From contig CAZVIN010000137.1 of NCBI GenBank assembly GCA_964627255.1, positions 1 through 10,017 on the forward strand: DNA of 10,017 bases. The letters run 5' to 3'. The stretch comes from CALLJL01 sp964627255 (GTDB taxonomy: Bacteria; Acidobacteriota; Aminicenantia; Aminicenantales; CALLJL01). Under the pieces are notes generated by a model that saw only the letters and a program-made list of their open reading frames with translations, searched no databases and was not told where the DNA came from. The number at the start of each line of letters is the position of its first letter. Within the stretch, counting starts at the first letter, position 1. Below, in pieces: positions 1-6,833 of this stretch. The translations under genes were made by a program, and so were the position numbers.

Positions 1-372
1 TGGCGAGAAATTCCCCAGCGATATCGTCTGGAAGCGGCTAAATGCCGGCGTTGTGGCTTAATTCTTTTCCCCCCGCGCCTAATCTGTCCTCAATGCCAGA
101 GTCGCGAGTTCGAAGGAGTTAAATTAGCCGAGGAGGGGAAGGTAGTTACTTATACCATCATTCGGGTCCCGCCACATCAATTCGAGGACCAGGCGCCTTA
201 TGCGGTGGGGATTGTGGAATTAGATGACGGCGTTAAGCTGATGGGCCAAATCGTTGATTGTCCCTTTGAAGAATTAAAGACGGGGCTCCGGGTGAGAATA
301 GAATTCAGGAAAATGATGGAAGAGGGGGAGGCCGGAGTTATCTATTACGGCTATAAATTTGTTCCCGCTTGA
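1..372 (+). CDS. Zn-ribbon/OB-fold (DUF35) acyl-CoA-associated protein, 5' truncated by the window edge
   Basis: The frame is open from base 1 to a TGA at 370-372 and gives 123 residues; the true start lies outside the window. Near the visible N-terminus there is a rubredoxin-like zinc ribbon with Cys15, Cys18, Cys29 and Cys32 (KCRRCG, then ICPQC). A beta-rich stretch follows (VVTYTIIRVPP, YAVGIVELDDGVKLMGQIV) and fits the OB-fold half of DUF35 proteins. Known members of this family bind beside thiolases or HMG-CoA synthase and help pass acyl-CoA intermediates; they have no catalytic site of their own. That role suits the acyl-CoA genes downstream. The family's usual partner, a thiolase gene, would be expected just to the left of the window, but that is inference. 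The gene is separated from the carboxylase genes by 236 bases, so it may belong to a different transcript. Confidence 0.85.
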   Translation, partial: WREIPQRYRLEAAKCRRCGLILFPPRLICPQCQSREFEGVKLAEEGKVVTYTIIRVPPHQFEDQAPYAVGIVELDDGVKLMGQIVDCPFEELKTGLRVRIEFRKMMEEGEAGVIYYGYKFVPA

Positions 373-459
373 GGTTATTCTCCAGAGACCAGCCGAGTTT
401 CAGGCGATGGAAGCGGATGATATTAGCCTGAAGTTATTCCCGGCCAGCGGTTAATTTAT

Positions 460-489
460 TTGACATTAAAATTAAGGTCAAAATTAAGG
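460..489 (+). promoter_or_regulatory. Possible promoter/operator: consensus -35 hexamer next to a tandem 10-base repeat
   Basis: TTGACA, a perfect sigma-70 -35 hexamer, lies at 460-465 in the AT-rich gap ahead of the carboxylase operon. Immediately after it the 10-mer AAAATTAAGG occurs twice, at 468-477 and 480-489, with a 12-base period. No good -10 element stands 16-18 bases downstream: the best is ATTAAG at 483-488, with three of six matches. This would therefore be a weak or activator-dependent promoter. The tandem repeat could be a regulator site or only AT-rich drift. The rest of 373-608 shows no gene. Confidence 0.3.
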
Positions 490-608
490 CTGTATCAAAG
501 ATTAAATTTAAATATTGAGTTCAAAGAGAAAATTGGCCGGAGCCAAGGAGCCGTCAATCGTTTTATTCTTAACTTCCTTAGGCAAAATTTATATGATAAA
601 GGTTAGAT

Positions 609-2216
609 ATGTTTCGAATTGAAAGCAAGGTTGACACTAAGAGTTCTGACTATCAGGAGAACTACGCGCATTTCAAGCGGGTAGTGGAAGAATACAAAGA
701 AATTCTGAAGCAGGTGCAGCAGGGTGGCCCACCCCACTATAAAGAGCTCCATAAGAAGCGGGGCAAGCTCTTGGTGCGGGAACGGCTGGAAAAACTCTTT
801 GACAAAAATACTCCTTTTCTTGAGCTCAGCCCGCTCGCAGCCTATAACATGTACGAGAACGAGGCTCCTGGAGCCGGGATAATTACCGGCATCGGCGTGG
901 TCCACAGAAGGGAAGTCTTGGTAGTTGCCAACGACGCCACCGTGAAGGGCGGAACTTATTTTCCGATGACGATAAAAAAGCATGTGCGGGCTCAAGAAAT
1001 TGCCCTGGAAAACCGGCTCCCCTGCGTTTATTTAGTTGATTCTGGCGGTATTTTCCTTCCTTACCAGGCGGGTACTTTTCCTGACAGGGACCATTTTGGT
1101 CGTATTTTCTATAACCAGGCCCGGATGTCAGCTTTGGGTATTCCTCAGATTTCGATTGTCATGGGTTCCTGTACTGCGGGCGGGGCTTATGTGCCAGCCA
1201 TGAGTGACGAGACAGTCATCGTCAGGCGGCAGGGCACCATTTTTATCGGTGGTCCGCCGCTGGTCAAAGCGGCCACCGGCGAGGAAGTAACCGACGAGGA
1301 TCTGGGCGGAGCCGACGTCCATTGCCGGATTTCCGGTGTTTCCGATTATTACGCTCTTAACGATGAACATGCCTTAGAAATCGCCCGTAATATAATCGAG
1401 ACCCTTGACCCGCCGAAAAAGTTTGAACTGGACATGGCCCAACCAGAAGAGCCTTATTATGACCCGGAAGAGATTTACGGGCTTGTGCCCAAGGATTTGC
1501 GCAAACCCTACGATATTCGGGAGGTGATTGCGCGCTTAGTTGACGGCAGTCGGTTTCAGGAGTTCAAGGAGCTTTATGGACCAACGATCGTCTGCGGTTT
1601 TGCCCGCATCATGGGTTATCCAGTAGGTATTCTGGCCAACAACGGCGTTCTTTTTTCCCAAAGCTCCCTTAAAGGGGCCCATTTTGTGACTTTGTGCGCC
1701 ATGCGCAAGATTCCGCTAATTTTCCTCCAGAACATAACCGGGTTTATTGTGGGTAAACAATACGAGCATGGCGGCATTGCTAAGGATGGGGCGAAGCTGG
1801 TTCATGCTGTGGCCAACGCCGACGTCCCGAAATTTACTGTCATTGTTGGCGGTTCCTACGGCGCCGGCAACTACGCCATGTGCGGCCGGGCTTATGGCCC
1901 GCGTCTTCTCTGGATGTGGCCGAACGCTCGAATCAGCGTTATGGGTGGCGAACAGGCAGCCAATGTGCTCCTGACCGTCAAGCTGAAAAGGCTCAAGGAA
2001 CAAGGAGTGGAAATGAGTGAGGCCGAAAAACAAGAATTGATGAAGCCAATCTTAGAAAAATACGAAGAAGAAGCCAGCCCCTATTTCAGCACCGCTCGGC
2101 TTTGGGATGATGGCATCATCGACCCCCTGGAAACCAGAGCCGCCTTAGCCCTGGGCATTGCCATGAGTCTGAATGCTCCAATTCCCGACTACCGTATGGG
2201 TATTTTCCGGATGTAA
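609..2216 (+). CDS. liuB: Acyl-CoA carboxylase carboxyltransferase (beta) subunit, methylcrotonyl-CoA carboxylase type
   Basis: This 535-residue protein moves the carboxyl group from carboxybiotin to an acyl-CoA, most likely 3-methylcrotonyl-CoA in leucine breakdown. It has the two crotonase-like halves of the family. In the N half the oxyanion loop is at about 186-201 (GSCTAGGAYVPAMSDE). The C half holds FLQNITGF at 372-379, GSYGAGNYAMCGRAY at 415-429, WPNARISVMGGEQAA at 437-451 and STARLWDDGIIDP at 494-506. The last three blocks and the length are typical of methylcrotonyl-CoA carboxylase beta rather than of propionyl- or acetyl-CoA carboxylase. The ATG at 609 has AAAGG at 598-602, six bases upstream. 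The liuC-type hydratase 18 bases downstream, plus the biotin carboxylase and carrier genes, support the assignment. A related substrate such as geranyl-CoA cannot be excluded by reading alone. Confidence 0.9.
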   Translation: MFRIESKVDTKSSDYQENYAHFKRVVEEYKEILKQVQQGGPPHYKELHKKRGKLLVRERLEKLFDKNTPFLELSPLAAYNMYENEAPGAGIITGIGVVHRREVLVVANDATVKGGTYFPMTIKKHVRAQEIALENRLPCVYLVDSGGIFLPYQAGTFPDRDHFGRIFYNQARMSALGIPQISIVMGSCTAGGAYVPAMSDETVIVRRQGTIFIGGPPLVKAATGEEVTDEDLGGADVHCRISGVSDYYALNDEHALEIARNIIETLDPPKKFELDMAQPEEPYYDPEEIYGLVPKDLRKPYDIREVIARLVDGSRFQEFKELYGPTIVCGFARIMGYPVGILANNGVLFSQSSLKGAHFVTLCAMRKIPLIFLQNITGFIVGKQYEHGGIAKDGAKLVHAVANADVPKFTVIVGGSYGAGNYAMCGRAYGPRLLWMWPNARISVMGGEQAANVLLTVKLKRLKEQGVEMSEAEKQELMKPILEKYEEEASPYFSTARLWDDGIIDPLETRAALALGIAMSLNAPIPDYRMGIFRM

Positions 2217-2234
2217 ATTCTGATTAAGCGACAA

Positions 2235-3050
2235 ATGTCGTATGAAACGATTATCTTAAAAATCGAGCCACCTCTCGCTATCTTAAGCTTCAATAGGCCT
2301 GAGGTGCACAACGCCTTTAACGCCGTGATGATTCGAGAGATGCGGCAGGCCCTTGGGGAGATTCTCCAGCACGGGGATATTCGCGTAGTGATCTTGACGG
2401 GGGAAGGGAAGTCCTTTTGTGCTGGGGCCGACCTTAACTGGATGCGGGAGGTCATTAGCTACTCCTTTGAAGAAAACTTAAGAGAATCAAAAGAATTGGC
2501 CGAGCTAATTTATTCTCTCGACCGGCTACCTCTACCCACGGTAGCCCGCATTAATGGTCCGACGATTGGCGGCGGCAATGGTTTCCACACCGCCTGTGAT
2601 GTGGCGATTGCCAGCGAGGCGGCTATTTTCAGCTTAAGCGAGGTTAAGATAGGTTTAGTGCCGGCGGTCATTTCTCCTTATGTAATCAGGCGCATTGGCG
2701 AAAGCCGGGCTCGCCAATATTTTCTTACGGGCGAAAGGATTGCGGCCAAAAGAGCGGCCGAGATTGGCCTGGTGCACAAAGTTGTTCCGGAGGTTCTCCT
2801 GGATGAAGAGGTAAAGACCACGGTGGAGCTTCTCCTTAGTTCTGGGCCTGAAGCCATGGCTCGTTGTAAAGAGCTCATTCATCAAGTTCCGGCTATGTCC
2901 CTGGAGCAAGCGAAGGAATATACGGCCCGCATGATCGCTGAATTAAGGATAAGTTCAGAAGGTCAAGAAGGGATGGCGGCTTTTCTTGAAAAGAGAAAGC
3001 CCCGCTGGGCGAGGGAAGTCTCAGACCCCGTAACCACTAAAAAAGAATAA
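2235..3050 (+). CDS. liuC: Enoyl-CoA hydratase/isomerase family protein, probable methylglutaconyl-CoA hydratase
   Basis: This 271-residue crotonase-fold protein should add water to 3-methylglutaconyl-CoA to make HMG-CoA, the step after methylcrotonyl-CoA carboxylase. FCAGADLNWM at 61-70 is the first oxyanion loop and is characteristic of LiuC-type hydratases. The second loop is GPTIGGGNGFHTACD at 108-122. In this loop the first catalytic Glu of classical enoyl-CoA hydratase is replaced by Gly116; LiuC-like enzymes also carry Gly there. The second Glu is kept as Glu136 in LSEVKIGL, followed by VPAVISPYVI. The gene starts 18 bases after the carboxyltransferase stop and has no convincing ribosome binding site (AAGCGACAA precedes the ATG), so translation may depend on reinitiation from the upstream gene. 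The charged tail after about residue 255 is not conserved in the fold. Confidence 0.85.
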   Translation: MSYETIILKIEPPLAILSFNRPEVHNAFNAVMIREMRQALGEILQHGDIRVVILTGEGKSFCAGADLNWMREVISYSFEENLRESKELAELIYSLDRLPLPTVARINGPTIGGGNGFHTACDVAIASEAAIFSLSEVKIGLVPAVISPYVIRRIGESRARQYFLTGERIAAKRAAEIGLVHKVVPEVLLDEEVKTTVELLLSSGPEAMARCKELIHQVPAMSLEQAKEYTARMIAELRISSEGQEGMAAFLEKRKPRWAREVSDPVTTKKE

Positions 3051-3107
3051 AAAAATGAAGCGAAAAAATAAGAAAGGGTTATAAAAAAGGAATAAGAGAA
3101 AGGAGCA

Positions 3108-3182
3108 ATGTTTCTTTTTAAAGAGATGAAAAACAAGACTGAACAACGGTTAAGTTTTAGCCAAAAGAGAGCCCATGTTTAA
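3108..3182 (+). CDS. Candidate 24-residue leader ORF overlapping the biotin carboxylase start
   Basis: In the 124-base gap between liuC and the biotin carboxylase gene, AAAGGAG at 3099-3105 stands just before an ATG at 3108. This is the best ribosome binding site in the operon gap. The ORF encodes 24 residues, beginning MFLFKEMKNK and rich in Lys and Gln. It ends in TAA at 3180-3182, eight bases inside the next gene and in a different frame. The biotin carboxylase ATG at 3175 has only a weak purine stretch before it. This arrangement is typical of translational coupling through a short leader ORF. I do not recognise the peptide. Chance cannot be excluded at this length. Confidence 0.4.
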   Translation: MFLFKEMKNKTEQRLSFSQKRAHV

Positions 3183-4683
3183 AAAAATTCTTATTGCTAA
3201 TCGGGGGGAGATTGCCGTTCGCGTTATCCGGGCCTGTCGGGAATTGGGGATAAGAGCCGCGGTCATTTATTCGGAGGTGGACCGGGCCAGTCTTCATGTT
3301 CAATTAGCTGACGAAGCTTATTTGGTCGGTCCGCCGGCGCCTCGCGATAGTTATCTAAATATCGAACGGATTATCGACATTGCGCATAAGGCGCAAGTTG
3401 AAGCTATCCATCCGGGGTACGGTTTTTTGGCTGAAAACGCTGATTTCGCTACTCGCTGTGAGCAAGAGGGAATTATTTTTATCGGGCCTAACTCCCGAGC
3501 GCTGCGTTTGGTCGGGGATAAACTCATGGCCCGCCAGACAATGGAGGCGGCGAATATTCCGATTATTCCTGGGATGAAGGCCGTTGGTCGAGACTCTTCG
3601 GTTTACGCCGAGGAGGCCAAGCGCTTAGGTTATCCGGTGATGATCAAGGCCTCTGCTGGTGGTGGCGGCAAAGGCATGAGGATTGTTTACGAAGAGAAAG
3701 AGCTTAAAGCGGCCTTAGAGGCGGGCAAGAGAGAAGCCTTGGCCGCTTTTGGCGACGAGTCAGTTTATCTCGAAAAATACCTCGAGGAACCGCGGCATGT
3801 GGAGTTTCAGGTTTTAGCCGATAACCACGGTAATATCGTCCATCTTTTTGAGCGGGAATGTTCGATCCAACGGCGGCATCAGAAGATTGTCGAAGAAACA
3901 CCTTCCCAGGCTCTGACTCCAGAATTACGTCAGCGGATGGGCGAGACCGCGAAAAAAGTTCTCCAAGTTTCTGGATATAATAACGCCGGTACGGTCGAAT
4001 TTCTTTTAGATAAAAACAAGAATTTTTATTTTTTGGAAGTGAACGCCCGACTCCAGGTTGAGCATCCGGTAACTGAGCTGGTTACAGGCATTGATTTGGT
4101 CCACCAGCAGATAAAAATTGCCGCGGGAGAAAAGCTTTCTTGGAAACAAGATGATATTAAGCAGAACGGTCAGGCGATTGAATGCCGGATTTATGCGGAA
4201 GACCCGGCGCGAGGCTTTTTACCTTCTTCCGGCAAGATTCTTTATCTTCAAGAGCCAAGAGGGCCAGGGGTAAGGCTTGATAGCGGTATCTATGCGGGCT
4301 GGGAAGTGCCGATTTATTATGACCCAATTTTAGCCAAGCTCATTGTATGGGGAGAAAATCGAGAAATAGCTTGTCGTCGGATGCAGGCGGCTCTAAGGGA
4401 TTATGTGATTTTGGGAATTGCGACGACGATTCCTTTTCTGCGAGATGTGATCGGTCATCCTGAATTTATGGCGGGCAGGACGACAACCAATTTTATACCC
4501 CAGCATTTGGCCAACTGGTGTGAAATGAACCGAGAACCTGACCTGAAGCGATTAGCCCAAGCGGCTGCTGCCTATATGGAGATAAACCGTAAACCTGTTT
4601 ATAGGGCAGAGGGGTTAGAGCGTTTAACCCGACCTTCACCCTGGCAGACTCTCGGCCATTGGCGGATTGGGGGAGGAGATTGA
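3175..4683 (+). CDS. accC: Biotin carboxylase subunit of acyl-CoA carboxylase
   Basis: This 502-residue ATP-grasp enzyme carboxylates carrier-bound biotin using ATP and bicarbonate. The N-terminal Rossmann-like part has ILIANRGEIAVRVIRA at 5-20 and HPGYGFLAENADFA at 79-92. The ATP-grasp part has the glycine-rich loop KASAGGGGKGMR at 158-169, HVEFQV at 208-213 and ERECSIQRRHQK at 227-238. The signature LEVNARLQVEHPVTE spans 287-301. Lys238, Arg292 and Glu296 fall at the same numbers as the catalytic residues of E. coli AccC. It lacks a fused carrier domain, unlike most methylcrotonyl-CoA carboxylase alpha subunits, but carries about 50 extra C-terminal residues compared with E. coli AccC. Its stop overlaps the carrier gene start (TGATG). 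Position points to the carboxyltransferase upstream as partner, though it might also serve other carboxylases in the cell. Confidence 0.92.
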   Translation: MFKKILIANRGEIAVRVIRACRELGIRAAVIYSEVDRASLHVQLADEAYLVGPPAPRDSYLNIERIIDIAHKAQVEAIHPGYGFLAENADFATRCEQEGIIFIGPNSRALRLVGDKLMARQTMEAANIPIIPGMKAVGRDSSVYAEEAKRLGYPVMIKASAGGGGKGMRIVYEEKELKAALEAGKREALAAFGDESVYLEKYLEEPRHVEFQVLADNHGNIVHLFERECSIQRRHQKIVEETPSQALTPELRQRMGETAKKVLQVSGYNNAGTVEFLLDKNKNFYFLEVNARLQVEHPVTELVTGIDLVHQQIKIAAGEKLSWKQDDIKQNGQAIECRIYAEDPARGFLPSSGKILYLQEPRGPGVRLDSGIYAGWEVPIYYDPILAKLIVWGENREIACRRMQAALRDYVILGIATTIPFLRDVIGHPEFMAGRTTTNFIPQHLANWCEMNREPDLKRLAQAAAAYMEINRKPVYRAEGLERLTRPSPWQTLGHWRIGGGD

Positions 4684-5189
4684 TGGAGGTAACTTTCCTT
4701 TGCGCTGAGGAACTTATCAAGTTTTTCTTGGAGAAAAAAGGAGAAAACTGCCTTTATTCTGATAACCAAGGATCTTTAGAACTGAATATTAAGGAGATTT
4801 CCCCGGGTGTTTTTTCTATTCTTGTTGACGAGAAAAGTTTCTTGGCCGCTGTCGCTCGTAATCAGAACAAAATTATTGTGGCCGTTGAAGGATGTCGGTT
4901 CGAATTCGAGGAGGCTTCAGCCGCGATGCTGATTGGTCGGGGAAGGGAAGAAGCTACCGCTAAGGGGTTGATGGCTGTTAAAGCCCCGATGCCTGGAAAA
5001 GTAGTGCGAGTGGTGGTGGCTGAAGGAGAAAAAGTAAGAAAGAACCAGACCCTAGCCATAGTCGAGGCGATGAAAATGGAAAACGAGATTAAGGCGGCCG
5101 TTGAAGGGATAATCAAAAAAATCCACGTAGCTGAAGGTGAGCTGGTGGACTCCGAGAAGCCTCTGCTCGAACTCGAAGCCTCCGCTTAA
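4683..5189 (+). CDS. Biotin carboxyl carrier protein (biotin/lipoyl domain)
   Basis: This 168-residue carrier holds the biotin that shuttles CO2 from the biotin carboxylase to the carboxyltransferase. The biotinyl domain occupies about 97-165: KAPMPGKVVRVVV at 100-112, then EAMKMENE at 128-135, with Lys131 as the expected biotinylation site. Residues 1-95 are a beta-rich region like the linker (BT-type) part of fused alpha subunits, so the two genes look like a split form of a methylcrotonyl-CoA carboxylase alpha chain. I chose the ATG at 4683-4685 because it overlaps the upstream stop as TGATG and follows GGGAGGAG at 4671-4678. A longer in-frame reading from TTG at 4659 lacks such a site. 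It is the last gene of the operon; no clean terminator follows. Confidence 0.92.
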   Translation: MEVTFLCAEELIKFFLEKKGENCLYSDNQGSLELNIKEISPGVFSILVDEKSFLAAVARNQNKIIVAVEGCRFEFEEASAAMLIGRGREEATAKGLMAVKAPMPGKVVRVVVAEGEKVRKNQTLAIVEAMKMENEIKAAVEGIIKKIHVAEGELVDSEKPLLELEASA

Positions 5190-5527
5190 AATCGGGACAA
5201 AAAGAATCTTCCCCCACCTATTTCCTTTTTTTCTAAAAGCGGGTCTCATCCCAAGAAATCGTAACACTTTACCTATTTACTGGTTTCAACAAGTAAATGG
5301 TGCCAACTTCTCTCCTTCCTATTTTTACGACTGAGCTCATGGATTCAGAAAAAGCTCTCCTGCTGTTGGAAATTTTTTCCCTCAGCCTAAGAGAAACTTA
5401 TAATGGGAGAACCCCATAGCAGCATTAATCGCCATATATCGCTTATACAATCTTCATTTGGTGATAAAAAAATCCTTTTTAACGATGCACTGTAGCGAGG
5501 CACGCTCTGCTTTATGAACTTGTGTTT
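5190..5527. other. AT-rich convergent intergenic region, no gene seen
   Basis: These 338 bases separate the carrier gene from the convergent minus-strand cassette. No open frame with a believable start and ribosome binding site is present. Visible items are an imperfect palindrome at 5275-5298 and a short hairpin with arms ATGGG (5403-5407) and CCCAT (5413-5417). A TATAAT at 5399-5404 has no matching -35. A small AGCG/CGCT dyad lies at about 5493-5505. No clear GC-rich stem with a T-run was found for either converging transcript. The GC content falls sharply here compared with the genes to the left. Confidence 0.6.
5275..5298. repeat. Imperfect palindrome at the left side of the AT-rich island
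   Basis: Arms ATTTACT (5275-5281) and AGTAAAT (5292-5298) are perfect reverse complements separated by 10 bases. The spacer holds a GTT/AAC inner dyad. The symmetry resembles a binding site for a dimeric protein or a recombinase core. No second copy was found at the right side of the island, so an attachment-site reading is unproven. Confidence 0.45.
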
Positions 5528-6196
5528 TTATTCATCTTTGTCAATTCTCCTCCAAGTCATGAAATCCCTCGTTACCCATTCATCAGTAAACTGAAGCATC
5601 CTTGCATGTTTATGCGCCGGTTCTTCAACTATTGATGCCTCTTTTATCTCTTTAACTTTTTTTAATATTCTATAACACATTTTACCCATATAGGCTTTCC
5701 CCACAATGTGTTCACATTCTCCATATTCCTTCCCACATATTGAACAGTCTGCCTTCTCAATAATAAAACTAGGGCTAAAAAACATTTGAGGGGGAAAAAG
5801 CAATTTTTCTAGCAGGTGCAACTTATTTGCGTATCCCTCTGCATTTAAATCTATTGCTATGCTATGAGCTTGTGCCGATGTTCTTACTGCGGATTGAGCA
5901 TTTATTAGGAAATCCCAAGCTTTATTGGGATTATCTTCTTTCAATGCAACCCACATCTCCAACTCATTAATCATAGCGTCTATTAAATTCTCTAAGCTTA
6001 ACATAGTATTTGCAGAATCTTCATCTTTAACCTTTATCATTTGTTCTTTTAAAGATATGGCTTCCTGCCTGAGTGTTGTCAATTCCTTAACAGCCTCTAG
6101 CTGAAAGCCTTTGGCTCTGCTCATAAAACAAAATTTCTCGCATTCTCTTATCACTTCGCTAAATTTTTTTAAGAACGATTCTACTTCCTTATTCAT
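5528..6196 (-). CDS. Hypothetical protein with a C-terminal Cys/His cluster (222 aa)
   Basis: I do not recognise this protein as a named family. Residues 1-135 look largely helical, with a coiled-coil-like charged stretch at about 30-60. Near residues 151-174 lies a probable metal site: Cys151, Cys154, Cys161, His163 and Cys174 (CSICGKEYGECEHIVG, then YMGKMCYRI). The following EIKEASIVEEPAHKHAR resembles, by eye only, the segment with an E.S.V..PA pattern near the active region of HK97-type prohead proteases and relatives. That hints at a phage-derived or standalone relative. The gene starts at ATG 6194-6196 with AGGGA at 6205-6209 and overlaps the stop of the upstream 163-residue gene by eight bases, so the two are almost certainly co-translated. 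The cassette is much more AT-rich than its neighbours, which suggests recent acquisition. Being a real gene is likely; the function is unknown. Confidence 0.75.
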   Translation of the reverse strand: MNKEVESFLKKFSEVIRECEKFCFMSRAKGFQLEAVKELTTLRQEAISLKEQMIKVKDEDSANTMLSLENLIDAMINELEMWVALKEDNPNKAWDFLINAQSAVRTSAQAHSIAIDLNAEGYANKLHLLEKLLFPPQMFFSPSFIIEKADCSICGKEYGECEHIVGKAYMGKMCYRILKKVKEIKEASIVEEPAHKHARMLQFTDEWVTRDFMTWRRIDKDE

Positions 6197-6680
6197 TGTA
6201 TAGTTCCCTAACTACTTTAGGAAGGTCTTTTAATCCATCCGGTGAACCTTCATATTCTATTTTTTTATAAAGCCCACTTTTAGTCTCTACAATTATGCGA
6301 AGATTTGCCTTCCTACTATCTCTTGGAATTCCTCTAAACCACTCTGTTAGATAATTAGAGATAACATTTAGCGCAACTGTCACCAAATGTGGATTTTGGC
6401 TCAATAACATTGCTGAAATGAAAATAGTTGGCCCAACCCATTCAAATGCGTGTTCAGCTACAAAAGGGATTTTTTCTTCTGGTTGTTCAAGCGGCGTTTC
6501 AGTTACACCATTTTGTCGCCAGAGAACTCTCACTGTTGGTGTCGTGCTTTCGTGGATAAGTTCTTTTTTAGATAAGGATATTTCAAAATTACGAGGTAGC
6601 AGTGCTATATGAGAGGGTATATTACAACCCATCTCTCGTGCCTTCTTTTTGACATCTATGAAATTCGATACTTTAAGCAT
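6189..6680 (-). CDS. Hypothetical protein, first well-supported gene of the two-gene cassette (163 aa)
   Basis: I do not recognise this protein with confidence. Residues 1-75 are mixed and moderately charged. Residues about 80-112 are a long apolar stretch (WVGPTIFISAMLLSQ, then TVALNVISNYLTEWF) that may be a membrane-associated or buried helix pair. Residues 125-163 have the pattern beta-hairpin then helix (LRIIVETKSGLYKKIEYEG, LKDLPKVVREL). An apolar helix followed by a short beta-hairpin and helix is reminiscent of small effector-associated modules such as EACC1 found beside bacterial conflict systems, but this is a pattern impression only. It starts at ATG 6678-6680 with a weak purine-rich site. 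Its stop lies inside the start of the 222-residue gene. A strong promoter stands about 150 bases upstream. Confidence 0.72.
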   Translation of the reverse strand: MLKVSNFIDVKKKAREMGCNIPSHIALLPRNFEISLSKKELIHESTTPTVRVLWRQNGVTETPLEQPEEKIPFVAEHAFEWVGPTIFISAMLLSQNPHLVTVALNVISNYLTEWFRGIPRDSRKANLRIIVETKSGLYKKIEYEGSPDGLKDLPKVVRELYNE

Positions 6681-6698
6681 TTTCTTTGCTTTCCGTTA

Positions 6699-6809
6699 TT
6701 AAACACAATTCCATAAAATGGTCACGCTCATATCGCAAGTCCCGTTTAGGGATTTAATATAGAAAATTCCTTTTCGACTTTGCTGGCTCGTAAGCATCTT
6801 TGTCCTCAT
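6699..6809 (-). CDS. Candidate small ORF (36 codons) in the cassette leader
   Basis: Downstream of the promoter at 6834-6863 and ahead of the 163-residue gene, an ATG at 6807-6809 follows GAAGGGGGAA, although the spacing is tight. A second in-frame ATG at 6795-6797 follows AGGA at a better distance. The ORF would encode 36 or 32 residues, beginning MRTKMLTSQQ. In the overlapping frame, a 26-codon open stretch (6673-6753) ends in a TAA that overlaps the start of the 163-residue gene by eight bases, the same geometry as the next gene pair. One reading is a short upstream gene broken by a frameshift; another is a leader peptide; a third is chance. Confidence 0.3.
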   Translation of the reverse strand: MRTKMLTSQQSRKGIFYIKSLNGTCDMSVTILWNCV

Positions 6810-6833
6810 TTCCCCCTTCAATCATTATCAGGA

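Noticed and set aside
569..597. TTAACT-17-TATGAT as a promoter just before the carboxyltransferase gene
   Set aside because: It would start transcription inside the ribosome binding site, a few bases before the ATG, and make that site useless.
4659..4682. Longer start (TTG at 4659) for the biotin carrier protein
   Set aside because: It overlaps the biotin carboxylase by 25 bases and lacks a ribosome binding site. The ATG at 4683 has GGGAGGAG at the right distance and a stop-start overlap.
5366..5404. TTGGAA and TATAAT as a plus-strand promoter in the convergent gap
   Set aside because: The spacing is about 27 bases and no gene follows on that strand.
6698..6725. Second minus-strand promoter (GTGACC-16-TTTAAT) close to the 163-residue gene
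   Set aside because: The match is weaker than the promoter at 6834-6863 and would leave a leader of only about ten bases.
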